Assembly (NCBI GenBank): GCA_963843755.1
Contig: CAWJLS010000008.1
Span: forward strand, 186,001-250,000
Direction: 5' to 3'
Length of the DNA: 64,000 nt
Source of the DNA: CAWJLS01 sp963843755
Lineage (GTDB): Bacteria; Acidobacteriota; Thermoanaerobaculia; Multivoradales; DATKCC01
Each line of letters starts with the position of its first letter. Within the stretch, counting starts at the first letter, position 1. A program made the translations under genes and the position numbers. The notes below the pieces were generated by a model. That model saw nothing but the letters and a program-made list of their open reading frames with translations, made no database searches and was not told the DNA's origin. Below are positions 18,944 to 31,523 of this stretch, in pieces.

Positions 18944-19654
18944 ATGGAAGGACAATCCCAGTCGAAGTACACCGTCTGGCACTTCATCGGCTGCGGCTGC
19001 ACCGTGCTTCTGCTGCTCGGCCTGATCGGCGTCGGCGGGTTCATCTGGTTCGGCAAGCAGATGGTCGACGGCATGAAGGCGGGCTTCACGGACCCGGAGG
19101 TGCGCGCCGCGCAGACCCAGAAGATCCTCGGCTACGAGGAGCTTCCCGACGGCTACCACCCCGGGTTCACGATCTCGGTGCCGTTCATGTTCGACATGGC
19201 GACGCTGGGCGACAAGGAGCTCCCGGCCGGCGAGACCCTGCACGACGAACGGCACGACCGCGGGTTCGGCGGCAAGCTGTTCGAGCGGAGCGGCTTCCTC
19301 TACCTCAAGGCGCGCGCCATGGGGAAGAAGCAGAACACGGACGTCGAAGGGGAGATGAACCTCGACCTCCAGCTCCAGCGCCGGATCGGCGAGGGCACCA
19401 TCGAGGCGGGCGGCGCCGACGTCCACTACACGGCGAGCTTCGCCTACGGCACGAAGGACGACCAGCGGGTCCCGACCATCTCGACCGACATGAAGATCGA
19501 GTGCCTCTCCGATCCGTACGTCCGCAAGGCGGTCTGGTTCACCGCCGGACCCAAGGACCCGGGTGGGGAGATCGACCCCGCGATCCTCGCCGGCACCGCC
19601 GGCGACCCCGAGGCGATCAAGGCCTTCCTCGACCACTTCGATCTGTGTCGGTAG
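18944..19654 (+). CDS. Membrane-anchored hypothetical protein, paralog B of a tandem pair
   Basis: A 236-residue protein with one N-terminal membrane segment (VLLLLGLIGVGGFIWFG) after IGCGC. It has the paralog's ILGYEELPDGYHPGF motif, then a beta-rich domain and the terminus HFDLCR. GAGGGGGACGACG before the ATG is a loose ribosome site. The two copies are clearly diverged in their central parts but aligned end to end, consistent with an old tandem duplication. The 140-bp spacer has no obvious terminator, so co-transcription is possible. Function unknown; no homologous domain recognised. Confidence 0.7.
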   Translation: MEGQSQSKYTVWHFIGCGCTVLLLLGLIGVGGFIWFGKQMVDGMKAGFTDPEVRAAQTQKILGYEELPDGYHPGFTISVPFMFDMATLGDKELPAGETLHDERHDRGFGGKLFERSGFLYLKARAMGKKQNTDVEGEMNLDLQLQRRIGEGTIEAGGADVHYTASFAYGTKDDQRVPTISTDMKIECLSDPYVRKAVWFTAGPKDPGGEIDPAILAGTAGDPEAIKAFLDHFDLCR

Positions 19655-19677
19655 GGGGGAAAGGGACGCCCCCTCCC
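19654..19677 (-). repeat. GC-rich hairpin repeat, copy 3 (half element, inverted)
   Basis: Read on the minus strand, these 24 bases match 23 of 24 positions of 17047-17070. Only the left half of the element is present, and it starts on the last base of the preceding gene's stop codon. Confidence 0.55.
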
Positions 19678-19678
19678 T

Positions 19679-20541
19679 TCACTCCTCGCCGTAGGCGATC
19701 TCGAAGTGGCGTAGGCGCCAGGCGGAGAGGGCGAGGAGCGCGGCCGAGACCAGCAGCAGGCCGGGTACGGCCAGCCAGGGGGACGGCGGGGTCGCCAGCA
19801 GGGCCAGCAACTGCTCCGGGGGTGAGACCGGCTGCAGGGTCTGCAGGTAGTGAATCACGCTGATGCGCTTGAGCAGCGGGGGCCACAGGAAGTTGGCCCA
19901 CTCCCAGAAGTAGATCACCGCGCCCGGCAGGATCGGGCTGCGGAAGAAGAGCCCCATGGCCGTGAACACCGCGCCGTAGCCGAGCACGCCGAGCAGGGTG
20001 ACCCCCAGGTAGCCGGCGAGCTGGCCGAGGCCGCCGCCGCGCAGCATGAAGGCGGCGTAGCCGCCGGAGCCGCTCCCCAGGGTGAGCGGCAGGAAGGCGA
20101 TCACGAAGCAGCCCGCCACCGCGACGCAGAGCACCAGCGAGACGGCGACGAACCCGGCCAGGAACTTGCCGAAGACCAGGATCTCCCGCGGCACCGGGGC
20201 GAGGAACGAGTAGTGGAGGCTCCGCTCCTGGATCTCGGCCCGGAACAGCCGGGTGAAGACCAGCAGGCAGACGAAGAAGATCACCACGCGGGCGAACAGG
20301 AGCCCGTAGACACCGGCGAAGTGCTGGGAGATCTCGCCGGCGGCCGGCGCGGTGTCCGGCGCCCGGACGACCATCATCCAGAAGGTGATCAGCGCGATCG
20401 AGCTGACCGGCAGCCCGGCCAGCAGGTACAGGCCGAGGGCGCGCAGCCCGAGGAAGTTGCGCCAGATCTCGAGCCGCGCCACGGCCAGGGTCTGGCGCCA
20501 GGCGAGGCGGTTCTCCGCCGGCCCGGTCACACTCACGTCGC

Positions 20542-20545
<4 letters not shown>
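19679..20545 (-). CDS. ABC-2 type transporter permease (second pair)
   Basis: A 288-residue inner-membrane protein with about six hydrophobic segments (for example LYLLAGLPVSSIALITFWMM and FVAVSLVLCVAVAGCFVIA). The architecture, a cytoplasmic start, paired helices and a conserved FRAEIQERSLHYSFLAPVPR segment before a helix, is that of ABC-2 exporter permeases. It is the last gene of the minus-strand run and starts on ATGA over the stop of its ATPase. Cargo unknown. Confidence 0.82.
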
Positions 20546-21503
<958 letters not shown>

Positions 21504-21507
<4 letters not shown>

Positions 21508-22376
21508 GACACCACCTCGTAGGCGCGGAGCTTGCGGGCGAGGATCAGCAGCGAGACGGCGGTCACGCCGATCAGCACCACCCAGGCGCCGACGAGCGGC
21601 GCGCCCTCGGCGATCGGCGGCAGGCCGAAGAGACCGTGCAGGATCGCCCGCAGGTCCGCCCACGGGTTGAGCAACAGTGCCCAGCGGGCGCCGATGGTCT
21701 GGTAGATCAGCAGCCCGAACGCGGGCAGCAACAGGAAGGTCGTGATCAGCACGCCCCGGACCGCCAACGGCCACCGGATGAGCGCCGAGAGCGCCAGCGT
21801 GAGGGTCGAGAGGGAGACGATCCAGGCCCACGAGCCGGCGAGGATGGCGAAGGCCAGCCACGCGTTCTCGAGGCCCCAGTGCAGCCCTTCGAGGCTCATC
21901 GACAGGGCGAACAGAGCCAGGCCGGAGATCCAGGTCGTGAGCGAGACGCCGGCTCCGAGGATCACGAACTTTCCCAGCACGTACTCCGGCCGGCTGATCG
22001 GCCGGCCGAGGTAGAGCGGCAGCGCGCCGTTGCCGAGATCCATCGACATGAGCCGCGGGCCGGCGACCAGGACGACGACGAAGCTGATGCCGAACTGGAT
22101 CGCGAGGAAGGTGGAGAAGAAGCTGCCGCCGATGGGGAGCACCCGGTTGACGTCCTCGGTGGTGATCCCGAACAGCGCCAGGGCGCGCGTGTTGTAGCGC
22201 ACGTAGATCAGCGAGGCGAAGGCGAGGGTGGTGAGCACCGACGCCGCCAGCAGGAACCACCAGAGCTTCGAGCCGAAGAGGCGCTGGTAGGCGTAGCGCG
22301 GGATGACCAGGAAGCGGAACGCCCGCGGCGTCTCGGCCCCCCGGTACGGCTCGTAGAGCTGTTCATAGACCGCCAT
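21504..22376 (-). CDS. ABC-2 type transporter permease (first pair)
   Basis: 290 residues with about six membrane segments (for example LWWFLLAASVLTTLAFASLI and FGISFVVVLVAGPRLMS). The motif MDLGNGALPLYLGRPISRPEYVL before a helix is the classic ABC-2 loop region. Its start lies inside the 3' end of the ATPase gene upstream (14-bp overlap). It is unlike the second permease in sequence, so the two pairs are not a recent duplication. Confidence 0.85.
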
Positions 22377-23394
22377 CTGCCCCCCCGTCCTGTGTCGGTT
22401 CCGCCTGCCCGCCGGGGGCGGGGACGCCGCCCATGGCTTCGAGGAAGATGTCCTCCAGCGAGTCGCGGCGGAACGCCAGGCGCCGGAGCTGGACGCCGTG
22501 CTCGTCGGCCAGCCGGTAGAAGGCGTCCACCTCCAGGCCCTCGGGCAGCACCGCCTTGATCCGGGTCGGCGTGGTCAGGGCGACCTCGCAGCCGAGGGCG
22601 CGCACCGCCTCGGGGAACGAGCCGTTGCCGCCCTGGGTCTCGAGCTCCAGGAAGCGCCGGTTGGTGCGCCGCTCCTCGGCCAGGTCGGTGAACGCCGCCA
22701 CCTCGCCGGTCTTCAGGACCAGCACCTCGTCGCAGCACTCCTCGACGTCGCGCAGCAGGTGCGACGAGAGGATCAGCCGCACCTCGCCGGTGTCGCGGAT
22801 CTCCTTGATCAGCCGCAGCATGCGCTCGCGTGCCGGCGGGTCGAGGCCGGCGGTCGGTTCGTCCAGGAGCAGCAGGCGCGGCCCGTGGACGATCGCCTGG
22901 GCGAGCTTGGCGAGCTGCTTCATGCCGAAGGAGTAGCTCTCCATCGGCCGGTAGCGCGCCTCGCCGAGGCCGACGTAGTGGAGCGCTTCGTGGGCCCGCT
23001 CCAGGGCCTGCTCGGCGGGCAGGCCGGAGAGCTCGGCCATCAGCCGGACGAAGCGCACGCCGCTCATGCCGGCGATGAACGCCTCGCGCTCCGGCATGTA
23101 GCCGAGCAGGGCGCGCACCGCGTGGGAGCGGTGGACCACGTCGTGGCCGAGCACCCTGGCCGAGCCGGCCGACGGCCGGTAGAACCCGAGCAGGGTGTGG
23201 AGCAGGGTGGTCTTGCCGGCACCGTTGGGGCCGAGGAGACCGATGGCCCGGCCGGTCAGCTTGGCCGAAATACCGCGGAGGGCCTTGAGGCGGCCGAAGC
23301 GCACCTCCAGGCCCTCCAGCTCCACGACCGGCGAGTCCGCCCCCGCGGGGGGAGGCGGCCCGCCGGGGGCGGGGCGTTGCGACGGGTCGGTCAT
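22363..23394 (-). CDS. ABC-2 transporter ATP-binding protein (first pair)
   Basis: A 343-residue exporter ATPase: Walker A GLLGPNGAGKTTLLHT, signature YSFGMKQLAKLAQA, Walker B RLLLLDEPTAGLDPP and H-loop ILSSHLLRDV. It starts on ATGA over the stop of the anti-sigma/FecR gene, which binds transporter expression to the sigma-factor operon. The N-terminal ~25 residues are Pro/Gly/Ala-rich and absent from typical homologues. The C-terminal domain after the H-loop resembles that of lipid or drug exporters, but the substrate cannot be read. Confidence 0.92.
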   Translation of the reverse strand: MTDPSQRPAPGGPPPPAGADSPVVELEGLEVRFGRLKALRGISAKLTGRAIGLLGPNGAGKTTLLHTLLGFYRPSAGSARVLGHDVVHRSHAVRALLGYMPEREAFIAGMSGVRFVRLMAELSGLPAEQALERAHEALHYVGLGEARYRPMESYSFGMKQLAKLAQAIVHGPRLLLLDEPTAGLDPPARERMLRLIKEIRDTGEVRLILSSHLLRDVEECCDEVLVLKTGEVAAFTDLAEERRTNRRFLELETQGGNGSFPEAVRALGCEVALTTPTRIKAVLPEGLEVDAFYRLADEHGVQLRRLAFRRDSLEDIFLEAMGGVPAPGGQAEPTQDGGADGGL

Positions 23395-26255
23395 GAGCCT
23401 CCTCGCTCGTCCGTGTGGTCGACGGCGGCGCCGGTGCCCTGGGCGTGTCCCAGGATGGCGTCCGACGCGGCGGCCGGAGCGAGCAGGCCGAACAGGCCGT
23501 GGTCGCCTCCGAAGCCGGCCAGCCCGCCGGCCGAGCCGAGCAGGGCGGAGAGCGGCATCATCCCGTCACCGCCGAAGTTGGCCGCGAACACCAGACGATC
23601 TTCCAGGCCGTAAGCGTAGCCCAGGCTCGGCGGCCGTAGCTTGCCGGCCTCCGCGAGCGTCGCCTGCTCGTCGGCCGTCAGCTCCCGTCCGGAGTCCCGG
23701 GTCTTGGCGATCATGTCGGCCAGCGGGCCCAGGCGTGAGCCCAGATCCTGGTAGAGGACGGCGGAGAAGTTGGCGTAGCCGTCGGCCGGCAGCAGGTCGC
23801 GGAACTTCGCCGAGGCGAGCAGGTTGGCGCCGGTCTGGTGCGCCCGGATCGCGGTGTCGAGCAGCGCCGGGCTGGGCGCGGCCACCAGGTAGGAGTCGAC
23901 GTAGGTGTAGTAGACGGCGACCCCTTGAGCTCCCTCGACCGAGCCCGACAGCGCCCAGACGGTGCGCCCGCCGATCTCCTCCGAGGTCAGGGACAGATGG
24001 CCCGTCCCCTCCTGGTGCTCCGCCAGCTCGGTGTTGAGCTGGTCCACCGCCCACTCGAGCGTCGTCTGGAGCCGGTCCGCGTCGTAGACCTCGATGACCA
24101 CCTTGAACGACGGCTTCGGCACCAGCGGCCCGTCGAGGGCGAAGGCGAGCTCGCCGCCGAGCGGCGCCGCCAGGTCGTGCTTCAGGTCGAAGCCCTGGTC
24201 CTGCTCCATCTGCTCGAACCTGGCGAGCGCGTCCGGATCACGGCGCAGCATGATCGCCATCATCTCGTCGACCAGGTCTTCCGGGTCGCGGACCACGAAG
24301 GCCGCGGCCGCGGCGGCGTCGGCGGTGACGTACTCCAGGCTGCCCATGGGGGCCGGCTCCGCCAGCCACGAGGCCACGCCGTGGCGCGGGCCGTCGAAGG
24401 CCAGCACGGCGCGGCCGCTCGGATGGTCGCCGGACTCGGACCAGCGCACCATCAGGTACTTGGCGTCCTCGAAGCCGAGCCCGTTGTCGCCCAGGCCGGC
24501 CCGGTCGAGCAGCGTCCTCAGGTCCGCGGCCACCAGCCACTCCACGCCCTCGGTGTAGGCGCCGGCCAGCAGGTCGTAGAAGTTGCTGCCGCGCAGGCCG
24601 GGCTCGCCGGCCAGGGTCGCGGCCATCCCGGGCAGGCCCTTGGGGCCGATCGAGGCGACCACGAAGCCGTTCGTGGGCCAGACGTAGAGCGCGCTCTGTG
24701 CGTCCTGCCCGGGGGTGGTGCCGCCCGGCAGGTGCGCCGGGTCGTCGACCAGGACGATCCGGTCGCCGTGCCCTTCGGCCGCGAGGCGCTCGATCTCCTG
24801 CTCGAGGAAGGCCCGGAAGGCGGGCGGGTCGAGCACCTGGGCGTAGGCCACGGCGCTGCCGTCGTGGGTCTCCTCGCCCGGGTTGCCGACCGCGGCGAAG
24901 GCGACCTCGTCCCCGAGGTAGCTGCCGAAGTCGCGGATGCGCTCGATCAGCGCGTCGATCTCCTCCTGGTGGGCGAGCATGCCGCGCTCGTCCAGCGCCT
25001 CGCGCAGCACCGGGCTCGACGCCAAGCGCTCGGAGAGCACCCGCCGCGCCTCGCTCATCGACTCCGCCACGTTGGGCACGGCGGCGTAGAGAGTGGTGCC
25101 GGCCGGCGCCAGGTCGAGCAGCGTCGTCGCGGTGCGCGGCTGCGGCGCGGCCACGGTCTGGCGGATCTGCTCCTGGAGCGCGTTGAGCTCCTTCAGCAGG
25201 GCCAGGTACTTGTCCAGGTCGCGGCTCCAGGAGATCTCGTCGGCCACCGGCACGGCGGCCAGGCTCTGGCGGGTCGTGACCTGGTCGCCCGGGTGGAGGA
25301 GGTCCTCCCGGCGGCCTTGCTCGACCCGCACCTCGCCCTCGATCACCGACACGCGGGAGCCCTTGGTGCCGTGGTTGACGGCGAAGATGGTGCCGGTGAC
25401 CGCCACGCGGCAGTCCTCGGTGTCGACGAACAGGTGCCCCCGGGAGCGCTTGGCCGCTTCGACGATCACCCGCCCCTGGTCGAGGTCGAGAGTGGTGTCG
25501 CCCCGGTTGACCAGGTGGCCGACGCGGACCGCCATCTCGGTCCGTTCGGCGAGCTCGATGCGCGAGCCGTCGACCAGCCGGAGGATGGCGCCCGAGCCTT
25601 TGGCCGTGCGCACTTCCTGGTTGCGGGCGATGTGGTCGCCGGCGCGGAGCGCGCGGCTGCTGTCGCCGGTGACGAGATAGAGCGAGCCGTCGATCGACTC
25701 GACCGAGGCGATCGCCGGCCCGTGGCCGGCGCCCGCTCCGAACGGGCCGATGGGGCCGAGAAGCCCGGTGGCGGCGAGGATCGTCACCCCGAGGCCGACC
25801 ACCAGCACCGCGGCGGCGGCGAGCAGCCATCGCCTGGGACGGTGGCCGGCGCGAGCGGAGGTGTCCGTCTCCTCGTCCCCGGTGCTCCAGCCGACGGCCG
25901 GGGTGGCCGAGCTCGTGGCGGCAGGTGCGGCGTGCCCCTCGCGGGCCGCCATCAGGGCCCGGCGGCAGGGCAGGCAGCCGCGGGTGTGGTCTTCGATCAG
26001 GAGGGCTTTGCCCTCGGGCAGCTCGCCGGCCAGGTAGGGGCCGAGCAGGGCGCGGACGTCGGCGCAGCCGCCGATCGCGTCGATGGACCGGGCCGCGTCG
26101 TTCGGGACGGCCGCGTCGCCGCTCATCTGGGCGGCCAGACGCTCCCATACCCGGTCGGCGGCTTCGGTGAACGCCCGGTCGTCGGGCAGGTCGTGGCGGA
26201 TCTCCTCCGCGGCGGTGTCGAGCGCCGCGTCGAGCTCGCGTCGGTTGCGGGTCAT
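23391..26255 (-). CDS. Anti-sigma factor / FecR-domain protein with large C-terminal periplasmic region
   Basis: 954 residues. N terminus (~1-95): cytoplasmic helical segment with a zinc-finger-type anti-sigma motif, DHTRGCLPCRRAL (HxxxCxxC). One membrane segment at ~138-165 (WLLAAAAVLVVGLGVTIL). Residues ~180-330 are a FecR domain (GDHIARNQEVRTAKGSGAIL, DLDQGRVIVEA, VTGTIFAVNHG, SVIEGEVRVEQG). The remaining ~600 residues are periplasmic and resemble DUF3352-type proteins in layout (repeated aAG/LY-AVPN and GDEVAFA blocks); that resemblance is tentative. It overlaps the sigma gene by ATGA, so it is most likely the cognate membrane-spanning anti-sigma regulator, sensing something in the periplasm. 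Confidence 0.8.
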   Translation of the reverse strand: MTRNRRELDAALDTAAEEIRHDLPDDRAFTEAADRVWERLAAQMSGDAAVPNDAARSIDAIGGCADVRALLGPYLAGELPEGKALLIEDHTRGCLPCRRALMAAREGHAAPAATSSATPAVGWSTGDEETDTSARAGHRPRRWLLAAAAVLVVGLGVTILAATGLLGPIGPFGAGAGHGPAIASVESIDGSLYLVTGDSSRALRAGDHIARNQEVRTAKGSGAILRLVDGSRIELAERTEMAVRVGHLVNRGDTTLDLDQGRVIVEAAKRSRGHLFVDTEDCRVAVTGTIFAVNHGTKGSRVSVIEGEVRVEQGRREDLLHPGDQVTTRQSLAAVPVADEISWSRDLDKYLALLKELNALQEQIRQTVAAPQPRTATTLLDLAPAGTTLYAAVPNVAESMSEARRVLSERLASSPVLREALDERGMLAHQEEIDALIERIRDFGSYLGDEVAFAAVGNPGEETHDGSAVAYAQVLDPPAFRAFLEQEIERLAAEGHGDRIVLVDDPAHLPGGTTPGQDAQSALYVWPTNGFVVASIGPKGLPGMAATLAGEPGLRGSNFYDLLAGAYTEGVEWLVAADLRTLLDRAGLGDNGLGFEDAKYLMVRWSESGDHPSGRAVLAFDGPRHGVASWLAEPAPMGSLEYVTADAAAAAAFVVRDPEDLVDEMMAIMLRRDPDALARFEQMEQDQGFDLKHDLAAPLGGELAFALDGPLVPKPSFKVVIEVYDADRLQTTLEWAVDQLNTELAEHQEGTGHLSLTSEEIGGRTVWALSGSVEGAQGVAVYYTYVDSYLVAAPSPALLDTAIRAHQTGANLLASAKFRDLLPADGYANFSAVLYQDLGSRLGPLADMIAKTRDSGRELTADEQATLAEAGKLRPPSLGYAYGLEDRLVFAANFGGDGMMPLSALLGSAGGLAGFGGDHGLFGLLAPAAASDAILGHAQGTGAAVDHTDERGGS

Positions 26256-26890
26256 GACAGGCCTCCTTGCGGGGAATCGAGCTCCTGGCGGAGTCGGGAT
26301 CGTGTCCGGTGCAGCGTGACGGCGACGGCGGTCTGGGACATGGAGAGGAGCCGGGCGATCTCCTTGTTGCCGAGCCCTTCGAAGAAGCGGAGGCTGAAGA
26401 CCTCGGCTGCTTTCGGGCTCGACTCTCCCAGGCGTGCCAGGGCCTGGCGCAGGGTCTCGCGACTCTCGCGGCCGGCACGGTGCCGTTCCGGGTCCGGGGA
26501 CTCGTCGTGGAGCTGCGGCGCGCTCTCGCCGTCCAGGTCGACGGCGCGGCGGCGCTTGCGTGACCGGATCACGTCGAGGGCGGCGTTGACCGCCGCGCGG
26601 CGGAGGTAGGCGCCGGTGCTCGGTCCGATCTCGAGCGGCGGGGTGTCCGAGCCGCTCGCTGGCCGGCCGGCGAGCCGCAGGAACACGGTCTGGAGCACGT
26701 CCTCCGCGTCGGCCATCCTGCCGGTCACCCGGTACGCCGCCCGGAGGATGGTGTCCGCGTGCTCCCGGTAGACGGCCTCGAGGGTGCTGGGGTGGTCGGC
26801 GCCGGCCGCTCCGCCTGGGGATGGGCTCGCCGTCCCGGGCGGCGCCGGTCGGTCTCGGCCGGTGGATGCTCCGTTGACCGCTGCTCTCAC
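26252..26890 (-). CDS. RNA polymerase ECF-type sigma factor
   Basis: About 212 residues if it starts at GTG 26890, which I favour because AAGGAGA lies 6-7 nt upstream; an in-frame ATG at 26920 has no ribosome site and overlaps the preceding gene. A ~35-residue Pro/Gly-rich leader precedes sigma region 2 (LEAVYREHADTILRAAYRV, then DAEDVLQTVFLRLA). Region 4 carries the HTH (KAAEVFSLRFFEGLGNKEI, LLSMSQTAVAVTLHRTRSRL). It would direct transcription of its own operon and an unknown regulon. The stop overlaps the anti-sigma/FecR gene. Confidence 0.9.
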   Translation of the reverse strand: MRAAVNGASTGRDRPAPPGTASPSPGGAAGADHPSTLEAVYREHADTILRAAYRVTGRMADAEDVLQTVFLRLAGRPASGSDTPPLEIGPSTGAYLRRAAVNAALDVIRSRKRRRAVDLDGESAPQLHDESPDPERHRAGRESRETLRQALARLGESSPKAAEVFSLRFFEGLGNKEIARLLSMSQTAVAVTLHRTRSRLRQELDSPQGGLS

Positions 26891-26912
26891 GGGTCTCTCC
26901 TTTCGTCCGTCA

Positions 26913-27875
26913 TCACCCATGGAACGATCCCGCGGAGGATTTCTTACGTGGGCCGGCTCCCAGGGCCCGGGCGAGGGTGTGGAGCGTCCCCGGCCAGTCG
27001 GCCGACAGGGGGTCGAGGGTCACCACCCGGGCACCGATCTCGTCCGCGATCACGCCCGCGCCCCGGCTCGGGTAGCCGGGCTGGGCGAAGACCACGCGGA
27101 TGCCCCGGCGGCGGGCCTCTTCGGTCAGCTCCACCACATGGCGCAGCGACGGCTCCTTGCCCTCGGTCTCGATCGCCATCTGCTCGAGGTGGTACTCCTC
27201 GGCGAAGTGGCCCCAGGCCGGGTGGTAGACCAGGAAGGCGCGCTCGTCCAGGGCGGCGACTTCCCGGCGGATGTCGGCATCCAGGGTGTCGACCGTGGCA
27301 TCGAACGAGACCAGCCCGCGGCGATAGGCCGGGGCTCCGTCCGGATCGATCCGCGACAGCGTGCCGGCGAGGTCGTGCGCCGCCTGCCGCACCAGGTCGG
27401 GGGCGACCCAGAGGTGGGGGTCGCCGGCGCCGCCGTCGTGGGAGTGCGGGGGGAGGCCGGCCTCGTGGTCCGTGTGGCGGTCCGCGTCCTGGCTCAGGTT
27501 CAGCCCCGCCGCCATCGACACCGTGGCGATCCCGGGGTGCCGGGCCAGCACCGGCAGGACGTGGCGCTGCTCGAAGGCGAACCCCGGATGCCCCACCAGG
27601 AAGACCAGGTCGGCCCGGGCCAGGGCGACCATCTGGCGTGGCGACGGCGCGGCGATCTCCGGCGTCGAGCCGGGCGGCAGCAGGACCGTGATCTGCGCCC
27701 GGGGCCCGGCGATCTGCTCGACGAAGTACGCCTGTGGCGGGACGGAGACCACCACCCGCAGCGGCCGCGCCAGGCGGTCCGAGTCCGCGCGCCCCGCCTC
27801 GCCCAGTTGGCCGCCAGGTGGAGGAGAGGCGCAGGCGGCCAGCACCAGGAGGATCAATCCTAGAAGTCGATTCAC
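26913..27875 (-). CDS. ZnuA-like metal-binding lipoprotein of ABC uptake systems
   Basis: Cluster A-I (ZnuA/TroA) substrate-binding fold. I prefer GTG 27875, giving VNRLLGLILLVLAAC, a textbook lipoprotein signal with lipobox LAAC and a TATCGT hexamer 6 nt upstream; ATG 27902 would add nine residues. About 320 residues. Metal ligand candidates: the first-lobe His in VGHPGFAFE, GDPHLWVAPD, VYHPAWGHFAEEY, and the late Asp in VTLDPLS. A His-rich loop (DADRHTDHEAGLPPHSHDG) is typical of zinc binders. No znuB or znuC follows; instead the sigma factor does, 22 bp on. The downstream ABC genes are export-type, so its permease must be elsewhere or its role differs. Confidence 0.85.
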   Translation of the reverse strand: MNRLLGLILLVLAACASPPPGGQLGEAGRADSDRLARPLRVVVSVPPQAYFVEQIAGPRAQITVLLPPGSTPEIAAPSPRQMVALARADLVFLVGHPGFAFEQRHVLPVLARHPGIATVSMAAGLNLSQDADRHTDHEAGLPPHSHDGGAGDPHLWVAPDLVRQAAHDLAGTLSRIDPDGAPAYRRGLVSFDATVDTLDADIRREVAALDERAFLVYHPAWGHFAEEYHLEQMAIETEGKEPSLRHVVELTEEARRRGIRVVFAQPGYPSRGAGVIADEIGARVVTLDPLSADWPGTLHTLARALGAGPRKKSSAGSFHG

Positions 27876-27881
27876 CGCTCG

Positions 27882-27887
27882 ACGATA
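27882..27887 (-). promoter_or_regulatory. -10-like hexamer TATCGT of the ZnuA-like gene
   Basis: TATCGT on the minus strand ends 6 nt before GTG 27875, supporting that start and a promoter for the whole minus-strand run. Confidence 0.4.
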
Positions 27888-27913
27888 GCCCACCTTGTTC
27901 ATGGCCTGCCGAC

Positions 27914-27948
27914 AAAGAACCCGGGACCGGCGTGGCCGATCCCGGGTT
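27914..27948 (-). terminator. Intrinsic terminator of the tricorn gene
   Basis: Perfect 9-bp arms AACCCGGGA (27918-27926) and TCCCGGGTT (27940-27948) with a 13-nt loop that can pair further. On the minus strand the hairpin is followed by CTTTGTC. It lies 56 bp past the tricorn stop and just upstream of the ZnuA-like gene. Confidence 0.7.
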
Positions 27949-28003
27949 CGGGGTCTTTCCGGCCGGCCGGGGGAGAGCCCCGGCCGGTGTCATGCGCCGC
28001 GGG

Positions 28004-31355
<3,352 letters not shown>

Positions 31356-31411
31356 TTGGACCTCCTGTAAATGGATTGAATGCTGTACAGATGGGGCGTA
31401 GTCATCCCCTT

Positions 31412-31435
31412 CCCCCGGTGTTACGGCACCGGGGG
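31412..31435 (-). terminator. Perfect hairpin between the E1 dehydrogenase and tricorn genes
   Basis: CCCCCGGTG (31412-31420) and CACCGGGGG (31427-31435) form a 9-bp stem with loop TTACGG, 89 bp beyond the E1 stop. There is no U-tract, so terminator function is uncertain. A run of 12 G (31505-31516) lies between. Confidence 0.4.
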
Positions 31436-31523
31436 CGAAAAGTTGCTCTCGCGCCGACTCCCCGTGAACCTCCGCCTCGAGCCGAGAGCCTTCGGCGGCG
31501 GGTCGGGGGGGGGGGGCGATCTG

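Noticed and set aside
23838..26609. 923-codon plus-strand open frame opposite the anti-sigma/FecR gene
   Set aside because: Shadow of a well-supported minus-strand gene with recognisable domains.
31505..31516. Run of 12 G as a phase-variation tract
   Set aside because: It lies after the E1 stop codon in an intergenic region, outside any reading frame, with no promoter motif placed to be affected.
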